From positions 1 to 7,261 of the forward strand of contig JAJXTA010000129.1 of the NCBI GenBank assembly GCA_021784265.1: a stretch of DNA of 7,261 nucleotides. The letters run 5' to 3'. Positions within the stretch are counted from its first letter, which is position 1; the number at the start of each line of letters is the position of its first letter. Source of the stretch: a bacterium. GTDB lineage: Bacteria; Verrucomicrobiota; Verrucomicrobiia; Limisphaerales; J093. Positions 1 to 6,650 of the stretch are shown here, piece after piece. Made by a program: the position numbers and the translations under genes. The notes beneath the pieces are model-generated. The model was not told the DNA's origin. It searched no databases and was given only the letters and a program-made list of their open reading frames with translations.

Positions 1-1
1 T

Positions 2-196
2 GCCTTCTGTGTGAACCTCCTGGATGCCGCCGAAACCGACACGACGCCGCGAGCCGAGTTGAGCCTGGGGAAGTACGCGCGGGTCGAGGCCACGAAGCTC
101 AAGCAGGTGAACCTGGAGGTGTGGCGTTGGATCGCCGCGGCGGGGTTGGTGCTCTTGCTGTTTGAATGGTGGTATTATCACCGGAGGACCGCGTGA
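2..196 (+). CDS. C-terminal end of a membrane-anchored BatA/VWA-type protein (5' partial)
   Basis: The reading frame is open from base 2 to the TGA at 194-196, giving the last 64 residues of a protein that starts before the window. It begins with AFCVNLLDAAETDTTPR, followed by a short linker and one hydrophobic helix (about WRWIAAAGLVLLLFEWWYYH) ending in HRRTA. A VNLLD-type strand, a short linker and a C-terminal helix ending in EWW.YHRR is the usual tail of BatA-domain/VWA-type membrane proteins in MoxR-DUF58-BatA clusters. That assignment rests on recalled family style, since the diagnostic N-terminal domains are outside the window. The internal GTG at 11 is not a credible start because the frame continues upstream. 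The stop overlaps the next gene by 4 nt, so the two are probably translationally coupled. Alternative: any other single-helix C-terminally anchored protein. Confidence 0.6.
   Translation, partial: AFCVNLLDAAETDTTPRAELSLGKYARVEATKLKQVNLEVWRWIAAAGLVLLLFEWWYYHRRTA
183..187 (+). promoter_or_regulatory. Ribosome binding site deciding the GTG-193 start
   Basis: GGAGG lies five bases before GTG at 193 and sits in the last codons of the preceding gene. It favours GTG-193 (overlapping the upstream TGA as GTGA) over the upstream in-frame ATG at 166, which would overlap the upstream gene by 31 nt and add nine residues. Confidence 0.7.
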
Positions 197-1185
197 GCAG
201 CAGGGTGCCATCCGGCCCGGGGCCGGCGCGGCCCTTGGCCACGTATGTCTGGTTGTTCGGGGGTTTGTTGAGCGCGGCGATTCTGGTGGCCGCGCTGGTG
301 CCCTCCCTGAAACTGTTCAAGCGCCGGGTCGAGCAGGTGGTGGTCTATGCTTCCCAGGACCAGGTCTATGCCGAGCCGATCCTGCGGGACTTCACCCGGC
401 AGACCGGGATCAAGGTCCGCGCCGTCTTCGATAATGAGGCGGTCAAGACGGTGGGGCTGGCCAACCGCCTGCTGGCCGAGAGCGGTCATCCGCAATGCGA
501 CGTGTTCTGGAACAATGAAGAATTGCGGACCCGCCAATTGGCGCAGCGGGGCGTGTTTCGGGCCACCAACGGTTGGGAGGCTTTCGGTTATCGGAGCCGG
601 CGCATCGTCATCAACACCAACCGGCTGCCGCTGGCCAAGGCGCCCCGCTCGCTGAGTGAGCTGACCAACGCCGTCTGGCGGGGCAAGGTGGCCTTGGCCT
701 ATCCGTTGTTTGGCACGACGGCGACGCATTTGCTCGCCTTACGCCAGCTCTGGGGGGTGGCTCGCTGGGAAGCGTGGTGCCGGGCCCTGGCCGCCAACCA
801 GCCCTTGCTGGTGGATGGGAACTCGGTGGTGGCCCGCCTGGTGGGGCAGGGGGAGGCCTGGGTCGGGTTGACGGACTCTGATGATGTGGCCGCCGAACAA
901 CGGGCCGGGGCGCCGCTCACCGCGCTGCCGCCGGATGCCGAAACGCTGCTCATCCCGAACAGCGTGGGGGTGGTGCGCGCGGCCCCGCACGGGGCGGCGG
1001 CTCAGCGCCTGTTTTTGTATTTCCAGCGCCCGGAAGTGGCAGCGCGGTTGGTTGGCGCCGCGGCCCTGGAGGGCGCCGCGCCACGAGGCCTCCCCTCCCA
1101 AACCCTGATCCCGAACTGGCCCGCTCTGTTGGCGGAGTTAGACCCGGCGACCGCGGAGCTGCGGCGGATCTTCCTGCGCGAGTGA
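193..1185 (+). CDS. Family 1 extracellular solute-binding protein with N-terminal membrane anchor
   Basis: The 330-residue product resembles FbpA-like (type 2 periplasmic) binding proteins, which capture a substrate outside the inner membrane and hand it to an ABC permease. After a Pro/Gly-rich start, residues 17-36 form one hydrophobic helix followed by KLFKRR. There is no lipobox and no clear AxA cleavage site, so it may stay tethered. The mature fold opens with VVVYASQDQVY (49-59) and FTRQTGIKV (67-75), and CDVFWNNE (102-109) is the strand typical of this family. FbpA proteins bind iron with an adjacent Tyr pair in a motif like NHYY; the corresponding place here reads GLTDSDD (225-231), so FbpA-style ferric binding is doubtful and the substrate is unknown. 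The start is set by GGAGG and the GTGA overlap; an alternative start is ATG-166. The gene overlaps the following permease by 4 nt, which supports a shared transporter. Confidence 0.85.
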   Translation: MSSRVPSGPGPARPLATYVWLFGGLLSAAILVAALVPSLKLFKRRVEQVVVYASQDQVYAEPILRDFTRQTGIKVRAVFDNEAVKTVGLANRLLAESGHPQCDVFWNNEELRTRQLAQRGVFRATNGWEAFGYRSRRIVINTNRLPLAKAPRSLSELTNAVWRGKVALAYPLFGTTATHLLALRQLWGVARWEAWCRALAANQPLLVDGNSVVARLVGQGEAWVGLTDSDDVAAEQRAGAPLTALPPDAETLLIPNSVGVVRAAPHGAAAQRLFLYFQRPEVAARLVGAAALEGAAPRGLPSQTLIPNWPALLAELDPATAELRRIFLRE

Positions 1186-3608
1186 ACTGGACGCTCTTCC
1201 AAAACAGCCTGCTGGTGAGCGCCGGGGCGACGCTGCTGGCGGTGGGTTTGGGCCTGGTGGCGGCGCTCTGGCTCAGCGCCTTGCCCACCTTTTGGCGCGC
1301 GGTGGGCTTGGGGGCCGGGGCCCTCGCGTTGGCACTCCCGCCCTTCTTGACGACGTCCTGCTGGCTGCATCTGTTGGGCTTTACCGGGGTGTGGCGGGGC
1401 TGGTTGCCGCTGAACGTCTATTCGCTGGCCGGGGCGGCGTGGGTGCTGGCGCTGCTGTTCTGGCCGATCCCGATGCTGGCGACGTGGGCGGCGTGGCAGC
1501 GGCTCGAGGCCGCCCTGGTCGAGAGCGAACCGGAGTTGGCGGGGTGCCGGTTCATCCGCTGGCTGCTCCTTCCCGTGGCCCGGGCCTTGCTGGTCGAGGC
1601 GAGCGTGGTGACCTTTGTGTTGGCGCTCAACAACTTCGCGGTCCCCTCGATTTTACAGGTCAAGGTGTTTCCGGCGGAGGTGTATGTTCGGTTCAGCACG
1701 AGTTTCGACACCGCGGGGGCGTTGGCCCTGAGCTGGCCGCTGTTCCTCGCGCCGCTGCTGCTGCTGGCGTGGCTGGCCCGCCGCCCCATCACCTTGCCTC
1801 GAGTCGAGGGGCCGCTGTCGGCGCGGGGTTGGCGGCGGCGCCTGGGGCCGGGTTGGTTCTGGCTGAGTGGATTGGGGACCGTGGCGACTTTGGGCTTGGC
1901 GGTGGGTTTGCCGCTGGGGCAATTGCTGCTCGGCCCCGGCACGTGGCAGACGTTGCCCGGGGCGATCGCCACCGGACACGACGCGATTGGGATGTCGCTG
2001 TTGTTTGCGGCGATCACGGCGACGCTGACGACCGGCCTCGGCCTCTGGTGGTGGCGTGCCCCCGTGGGGTTGGCGCTCTGGCTGTTCTTCCTCGTGCCGG
2101 GGGTGTTGTTGGGCATTGGCCTCATCTGGGCGTTGAATCGGCCGCCGCTGGACGTGTTCTATCGAGGCTTAGGGGTCGTGCTCCTGGCGTTCGGGATCCG
2201 CTACCTGGTGGTGGGCTGGCAGAGTGCCCGCCACGCGCGGCGCACGGTGGACCCGGAACTGACGGACGCCGGGCGGCTGGAAGGGGCCACGGGTTGGACC
2301 CTCTTCCGGCAGGTCCATTGGCCGCAGATGGCGCCGCAATTGGCGGCCGGCTGGTATCTCACCTACTTGCTCTGCCTATGGGATGTGGAGACGCTGGTGT
2401 TGATCGTGCCCCCGGGCGGGGAGACCCTGGCGCTGCGGGTGTTTAATCTCTTGCACTACGGGCACAATGTGCAGGTGAACGCGCTCTGCCTGCTGCTGCT
2501 GGTCTTGGCGGTGTTGCCGGTCTTGCTCTGGGGAGGGCTCCGGCTGGCGCGGTGGGCGCGCCGACAGCCTCGGTGGCGCGGGGCGGCCGCCGGGTTCTTG
2601 GCGGCGGGGACGGTGTTCCTCGGCGGGTGCTCGCCCTCAGGGGGGGACACGGTCTTGCACAGCCGCCTCTTCAGTCGCGTCGAGATTATCGGCACGCGCG
2701 GCACCGGCGTGGGGCAGTTCAATAAACCGCGCTCGGTCGTGGTGGACCGTCAAGGCAATCTCTACGTGGTGGATATGACGGCCCGGGTGCAGAAGTTTTC
2801 CCCCACCGGCGCGTTTCTGCTCTCCTGGCAGATGTACCAGACAGACCTGGGCAAACCCAAGGGGATGTGCCTGGATGCCCAGGGCAACGTGGTGGTCCTG
2901 GAACCGCACTACTCCCGGATCAACGATTTTTCCCTCGATGGCAAGTTGCTGCGCCAGTGGGGCAAACGCGGGACCAACCGTGGCCAGTTCGCCTTTCCGC
3001 GCTCGGTGGCCCTGAATTCACACGGGGAAATGTACGTGAGCGAATACGGGGTCCGGGAGATTGTGCAGCGGTTCTCGCCGGATTATAGCCAGGTGTTGAG
3101 CCTCTTTGGCGGCGGCGGGGCGGGCCCGGGCCAGTTCAACCGGGCCGAAGGGCTGGGGATCGACAAAGAGGACCGGGTGTACGTGGCGGACTCGTGCAAC
3201 CACCGGATCCAGGTGTTTAGCCGCCAGGGGCAGTGGCTGCGCAGCTACGGGCGGCCCGGTGTGGGCAAAGGAGAGCTGAGCTACCCCTACGATGTCCGGG
3301 TCGATGCCGCCGGTTACCAATTCGTCTGCGAGTTCGGCAACAGCCGGATCCAGGTGTTCGACACGCATGACCAACCGGTGGAAATCCTCGGGGGCGTCGG
3401 CGGCGCGGTGGGCCGGTTCAGCAGCCCCTACGCCATCGCCTTGGATGCCGCCGGCGACCTGTATGTGGCGGACACGCTCAACCACCGGGTGCAGAAGTTC
3501 GTGCGACGACGGGAGGCTTACGCGGGCGACGCGAGCCCGCCTCGTGGGGCCCGGTTGGGGAGGGGGGAACTGACGGTGGTGGCAACGGAGGGGATGGCGG
3601 GGCGATGA
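1182..3608 (+). CDS. ABC importer permease (two-domain, FbpB/ThiP type) fused to a six-bladed NHL propeller
   Basis: One uninterrupted 808-codon frame encodes two modules. Residues 1-455 are a duplicated binding-protein-dependent permease with about 11 membrane helices (roughly 8-32, 38-64, 80-106, 129-158, 178-199, 226-250, 270-290, 294-318, 325-346, 386-410, 431-453). Each half has an EAA-type loop that docks the ATPase: ELAGCRFIRWLLLP (118-131) and DAGRLEGATGWTLFRQVHWP (362-381). Residues 455-467 are Arg-rich, 468-482 are hydrophobic and end in the lipobox-like LGGC (Cys483). Residues 513-776 contain six NHL blades, most preceded by GxGxGQF-like turns and containing D..GN.YV.D and R.Q.F patterns. 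The C-terminal ~30 residues are low-complexity. Usual permeases of this type end near the last helix, so the propeller is an addition; it should lie in the periplasm. GTG-1182 overlaps the upstream TGA and lacks a strong Shine-Dalgarno, suggesting coupled translation. No ATPase gene is adjacent in this window. A missed stop or frame error at the joint cannot be fully excluded. Confidence 0.85.
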   Translation: MNWTLFQNSLLVSAGATLLAVGLGLVAALWLSALPTFWRAVGLGAGALALALPPFLTTSCWLHLLGFTGVWRGWLPLNVYSLAGAAWVLALLFWPIPMLATWAAWQRLEAALVESEPELAGCRFIRWLLLPVARALLVEASVVTFVLALNNFAVPSILQVKVFPAEVYVRFSTSFDTAGALALSWPLFLAPLLLLAWLARRPITLPRVEGPLSARGWRRRLGPGWFWLSGLGTVATLGLAVGLPLGQLLLGPGTWQTLPGAIATGHDAIGMSLLFAAITATLTTGLGLWWWRAPVGLALWLFFLVPGVLLGIGLIWALNRPPLDVFYRGLGVVLLAFGIRYLVVGWQSARHARRTVDPELTDAGRLEGATGWTLFRQVHWPQMAPQLAAGWYLTYLLCLWDVETLVLIVPPGGETLALRVFNLLHYGHNVQVNALCLLLLVLAVLPVLLWGGLRLARWARRQPRWRGAAAGFLAAGTVFLGGCSPSGGDTVLHSRLFSRVEIIGTRGTGVGQFNKPRSVVVDRQGNLYVVDMTARVQKFSPTGAFLLSWQMYQTDLGKPKGMCLDAQGNVVVLEPHYSRINDFSLDGKLLRQWGKRGTNRGQFAFPRSVALNSHGEMYVSEYGVREIVQRFSPDYSQVLSLFGGGGAGPGQFNRAEGLGIDKEDRVYVADSCNHRIQVFSRQGQWLRSYGRPGVGKGELSYPYDVRVDAAGYQFVCEFGNSRIQVFDTHDQPVEILGGVGGAVGRFSSPYAIALDAAGDLYVADTLNHRVQKFVRRREAYAGDASPPRGARLGRGELTVVATEGMAGR
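2530..2546 (+). promoter_or_regulatory. Possible internal translation start (GGGGAGGG + CTG) at the fusion joint
   Basis: GGGGAGGG (2530-2537) precedes an in-frame CTG (2544-2546, codon 455) by six bases. Initiation there would give MARWARRQPRWRG followed by the hydrophobic stretch and LGGC, which is a textbook lipoprotein signal layout. CTG is a rare bacterial start, and no ATG, GTG or TTG in this frame is as well placed (GTG-2511, TTG-2514 and TTG-2523 would add hydrophobic permease-helix residues). The spacing and motif are seen; use as a start is inference. Confidence 0.25.
2583..2630 (+). other. Lipoprotein-signal-like hydrophobic segment and lipobox inside the fusion
   Basis: Codons 468-483 encode a hydrophobic run ending with L480-G481-G482-C483 (Cys codon 2628-2630), followed by SPSGG. 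With the preceding Arg-rich residues this has all three parts of a signal-peptidase-II signal: basic n-region, hydrophobic h-region and lipobox. The residue after Cys is Ser, not Asp, so by the E. coli sorting rule a free lipoprotein would go to the outer membrane. The segment is either a relic of a once-separate NHL lipoprotein, a working cleavage site that frees the propeller, or simply the twelfth membrane helix. Confidence 0.6.
2718..3509 (+). repeat. Six NHL beta-propeller repeats (protein level)
   Basis: Blades cover residues about 513-549, 556-593, 603-642, 652-690, 699-737 and 746-776 of the fusion protein. Typical units are YVADSCNHRIQVF (blade 4) and YVADTLNHRVQKF (blade 6). Six units fit one closed NHL propeller. 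At DNA level blades 4 and 5 share an exact 14-mer, CGGATCCAGGTGTT, at 3204-3217 and 3345-3358; the other blades have diverged, so this is not a recent tandem array. NHL propellers usually mediate protein or ligand binding. Confidence 0.8.
3587..3593 (+). promoter_or_regulatory. Shine-Dalgarno for the double-VWA gene
   Basis: GGAGGGG lies 11 bases before ATG-3605, inside the end of the preceding gene. The spacing is slightly long, but the ATGA overlap with the upstream stop also supports this start. Confidence 0.5.
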
Positions 3609-6514
3609 AGTTCCAACTCACGCACGTGGGGTGGTTGGCGTTGGCGCCGGTGGCGGTGGCGTGGACGTTGTGGTTTGCCTGGAAGAGCTACGTCCAGACC
3701 GGCCCGTGGCGGCGGTGGAGCTCGCTGATCCTGCGGCTGGTGATCGTGCTGGCGTTGGTGTTGGGCATCGCGGGTTTGCAGTGGCTGCGGCCGCTGGAGG
3801 GGATGAACGTGTTTTTCCTGCTCGACCGCTCCGATAGCGTCCCCTCCCCACAGCAGGAGACCGCGCGGGCTTACGTGAACCAAAGCGCCTCGTTGAAGAA
3901 GGGGGTGGATCAGGTGGGCGTCATTGTCTTTGGCAATGGTGCCAGCATCGAGAGCACGCCCAACCCGCGGGTGGATTTGCAGAAGATCCACGCCGTGATT
4001 GGCACGGAGCGGACGGATATCGCCAGCGCCGTGCGTCTGGGGACCGCCGCCTTTCCCGAAAGCGGCCAGAAGCGGCTCGTGCTCCTCTCCGACGGCAACG
4101 AGAACGTGGGCGAGGCGGTGGGGGCGGTATTGGCGGCGCGGGCGTTGGGGGTCTCGGTCGATGTGGTGCCGCTGGGCATCGCCCGCCAAGGGGATGTCTC
4201 GGTCCAGAAGCTCGGCGTGCCCTCGAACCTAAAGCAAGGCCAGACGTTCGAGGTGAAGATCTTCGCCCAAGCGGACCGGGCCCGCACGGCGAACCTGCGG
4301 CTGTTCCGCAACGACCAGTTTCTGGGGCAGCAGCAGGTGGAGCTGGCCGCCGGGAAGAACCTCTTCACCTTTCCCCAGACCCTGACCGAACCGGGCTTTT
4401 ACAGCTACGACGTGCAACTGGACGCGCCTGGCGACCCGGTGCCGCAGAACAACCGGGCCAGCAGCTTTGCCAGTGTGCGTGGGGACCCGCGGGTGCTGCT
4501 GGTGTCGGCCGATCCGACCCAGGACGCGGAATTGGCGCGGGCGCTGAGCTCCTCGCGCCTCAAGGTGAAGGTGACCGACCTGAGCGGCTTCCCGACCACC
4601 CTCGCGGGGCTGCAAAGCTACGATGCGATCTTTCTGAGCAACATCGCCGCCGGCGACCTGGGCGACACGCTGATGAAGCTCTTGGAGAGCGCGGTGCGGG
4701 ACTTCGGGGTGGGGCTGGTGTGCGTGGGGGGGGACCAGACCTACGCGGCCGGGGGCTACCGGGGAACGCCGCTGGAGGAGACCCTGCCGGTGGACATGGA
4801 CCTCAACAGCAAGAAGGTGTTGCCCAGCGGGGCGTTGGTGCTGGTCATGCATGGCATGGAGTTTAATAATGGCAACGAAATCGCCCGCGAAACCGCCCTG
4901 GCCGCCCTCGAGGCCCTCGGGCCCCAGGATGAGATGGGGGTGGTGCTCTGGGACGGGACCGATCGCTGGCTGTTTCCCCTGGCCAAGGTCGGCGACAAAC
5001 GGGAAATGGGACGGCTGATTACCGGGATGAACCAAGGGGACTTGCCCACCTTCCAGCACGTCATGGAGATGGCCTATAAGGGGGACGCGACCCATCCGGG
5101 GTTGAAGCAGTCCAAGGCCAGCCTGAAGCATTTGGTCGTCTTTAGCGACGGCGATCCCGGCGCGCCGACGCCCGCGTTGATGCAGGCCATCGTGCGGGAC
5201 CACATCACCGTCAGCACGGTGATGATCTCGGGGCACGCCGGGCCCGACACGATGATCCAGATCGCCGAACAAGGGCACGGGCGCTTTTACGACGTGCGGG
5301 ACCCGGGCCGCCTGCCGCAGATCTTCATCAAGGAGGCCATGGTGATTCTCAAATCAGCGATTTTCGAGGAGCCGTTCAAGCCGCAGATGGTGGGGACGAC
5401 CGAAGCGCTCCGGGGGATCGGCGCCGCCGAGCTGCCGACCCTGCGCGGGTACGTCTGTACCACCCCAAAAGGCCGGGCCGAAGTCCCCATCGTGTCCGAC
5501 AAAGGCGATCCGATCCTGGCCCAGTGGCAGTTCGGGCTGGGCCGGGCGGTGGCCTTTACGTCCGATGCCAAGGCGAAATGGGCGGCGGATTGGTTGGGTT
5601 GGCCCAAGTTTCGCCAATTCTGGTCGCAGCTTGCCCAATGGAGCCTGCGGCGCGTGGACACCGCCGATTTCAACACCGAAGTCTCGGTGGAGAAGGGCGA
5701 GGGGGTGATCAGTGTGGAGGCACTCGATGCGCAGGGGAACTACCGCAATTTCCTGAACCTCCAAGCGGTGGTGGTCAGTCCCAAAGGGGAGAAACAAACG
5801 GTGCGGCTGGCCCAGACCGGGTCGGGCCGCTACGAGGCGCGGTTTCCGACGCGGGAGGTTGGGGCTTATCTGTTGAACCTCATGGAGTTACAAGATGGCA
5901 AGGTGCGCGCCTCCCAGGCCCTGGGGGCGAGCGTGAATTACTCTCCGGAGTTCAATACCAGCCAGCCTAACCTCAATCTCTTGCGCCAACTCGCCGACCT
6001 GAGCGAGGGGAAAACGCTGGAGCTACTCCCCGAGCCGGACCCGCTCCAGAACCCGTTTTTGCACGATCGTCGCAAGACCTTTCAGCCCAGGGACTTGTGG
6101 GAAGGATTGCTCAAGCTGGCGGTGGTGATGTTTACCCTGGACGTGGGGGTGCGGCGCATTTATTTGGACCGGGCGGAGTGGCGGAAGGCCACGGCGACGC
6201 TGCGGCGGTGGCTCTTCTTCTGGCAGGGCAAGGCCCAGGTCGCGGAGACGGATGAATCGCTGGCCGCCCTGCTGACCCGACGCGACCAAGTGCGGGCGCG
6301 CCACACCCCCGTCGTCACGGAAGCCAAGCCTGAGCTGTTCGCCCCTGTCCGTGCGCCGGCTCCGGAGCCGTCCGAGGGCTTCCAAGGGGAGGCGGAAACG
6401 AAAGCCGGGCCTCCAGGTCCGCCAGCAGCGGCGGCCCCCCCGGCGAGCCGGGCGACGACCACGAGCCGCCTCTTGGAGGCCAAACGCCGTGCGACGAGGA
6501 ACTTGGACAAATAG
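3605..6514 (+). CDS. Large membrane-anchored VWA / glutamine-amidotransferase-like / degenerate VWA protein
   Basis: The 969-residue product has two N-terminal helices (about 7-29 and 39-60) and one near the C-terminus (about 831-850), so the ~770 residues between should be periplasmic. Domain order: VWA at about 66-190 with a complete metal site (D74-R-S76-D-S78, T137-D138, D163 in LLSDGNEN); an Ig-like stretch at about 197-290; a class I amidotransferase-like fold at about 295-400 with LVCVGGDQTYAAGGYRG; a second VWA-like domain at about 408-560 where the DxSxS motif is replaced by VMHGMEF, although FSDGDPG (513-519) remains; a further fold to about 680; and an Ig-like domain at about 690-775. 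The last 115 residues are a cytoplasmic tail, Pro/Ala-rich and ending with basic residues. Such proteins occur with MoxR ATPase, DUF58 and BatA genes; the exact role is unknown. Amidotransferase catalysis is not supported by any visible catalytic Cys-His-Glu set. ATG-3605 overlaps the upstream stop (ATGA). Confidence 0.88.
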   Translation: MKFQLTHVGWLALAPVAVAWTLWFAWKSYVQTGPWRRWSSLILRLVIVLALVLGIAGLQWLRPLEGMNVFFLLDRSDSVPSPQQETARAYVNQSASLKKGVDQVGVIVFGNGASIESTPNPRVDLQKIHAVIGTERTDIASAVRLGTAAFPESGQKRLVLLSDGNENVGEAVGAVLAARALGVSVDVVPLGIARQGDVSVQKLGVPSNLKQGQTFEVKIFAQADRARTANLRLFRNDQFLGQQQVELAAGKNLFTFPQTLTEPGFYSYDVQLDAPGDPVPQNNRASSFASVRGDPRVLLVSADPTQDAELARALSSSRLKVKVTDLSGFPTTLAGLQSYDAIFLSNIAAGDLGDTLMKLLESAVRDFGVGLVCVGGDQTYAAGGYRGTPLEETLPVDMDLNSKKVLPSGALVLVMHGMEFNNGNEIARETALAALEALGPQDEMGVVLWDGTDRWLFPLAKVGDKREMGRLITGMNQGDLPTFQHVMEMAYKGDATHPGLKQSKASLKHLVVFSDGDPGAPTPALMQAIVRDHITVSTVMISGHAGPDTMIQIAEQGHGRFYDVRDPGRLPQIFIKEAMVILKSAIFEEPFKPQMVGTTEALRGIGAAELPTLRGYVCTTPKGRAEVPIVSDKGDPILAQWQFGLGRAVAFTSDAKAKWAADWLGWPKFRQFWSQLAQWSLRRVDTADFNTEVSVEKGEGVISVEALDAQGNYRNFLNLQAVVVSPKGEKQTVRLAQTGSGRYEARFPTREVGAYLLNLMELQDGKVRASQALGASVNYSPEFNTSQPNLNLLRQLADLSEGKTLELLPEPDPLQNPFLHDRRKTFQPRDLWEGLLKLAVVMFTLDVGVRRIYLDRAEWRKATATLRRWLFFWQGKAQVAETDESLAALLTRRDQVRARHTPVVTEAKPELFAPVRAPAPEPSEGFQGEAETKAGPPGPPAAAAPPASRATTTSRLLEAKRRATRNLDK

Positions 6515-6615
6515 GCCGCGCTTTGGGGACCGACGCCCACGGGGGACCGGATCTGCCCGGCGGAATAATAACGTTGCGTGTCCGCGCGGAGTTATGGCTT
6601 CATTTGCTTATGTAA

Positions 6616-6647
6616 CGCCCGCCCGGCACCGGCGGAGGAGGCGGGCG
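6616..6647 (+). other. GC-rich stem-loop before the acylphosphatase gene
   Basis: CGCCCGCC (6616-6623) pairs perfectly with GGCGGGCG (6640-6647) across a 16-base loop. No T run follows, so it is a poor intrinsic terminator. The loop and the start of the 3' arm contain GGAGGAGG, so the structure could mask a ribosome binding site instead. Confidence 0.4.
6634..6641 (+). promoter_or_regulatory. Strong Shine-Dalgarno upstream of the short leader ORF
   Basis: GGAGGAGG is the best ribosome binding site in this gap. It is nine bases before ATG-6651 but 50 bases before the acylphosphatase ATG-6692, which has only a weak AGAG near it. It therefore serves the short ORF if it serves anything. Confidence 0.4.
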
Positions 6648-6650
6648 CTA

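Noticed and set aside
166..192. ATG-166 as start of the binding protein
   Set aside because: It would overlap the upstream gene by 31 nt and has no good Shine-Dalgarno; GTG-193 has GGAGG at five-base spacing and a GTGA overlap.
1292..2446. 384-codon plus-strand frame inside the permease region
   Set aside because: The product is Gly/Ala/Arg-rich low-complexity and out of frame with the permease, which has clear helices and EAA loops. It is a GC-skew shadow.
4229..5278. 349-codon open frame on the minus strand opposite the double-VWA gene
   Set aside because: Its translation is rich in His, Gly, Pro and Arg with no recognisable domain, as expected for a frame opposite GC-rich coding DNA; the plus-strand frame has clear VWA motifs over the same bases.
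6564..6615. Sigma70-type promoter in the AT-richer patch before acyP
   Set aside because: TTGCGT at 6574-6579 has no -10 hexamer at proper spacing, and TATGTA near 6609 has no matching -35. The patch may still hold a promoter, but none can be defended.
6616..6647. Intrinsic terminator of the VWA operon
   Set aside because: The stem is strong, but no T run follows and the loop contains a ribosome binding site motif for a downstream ATG.
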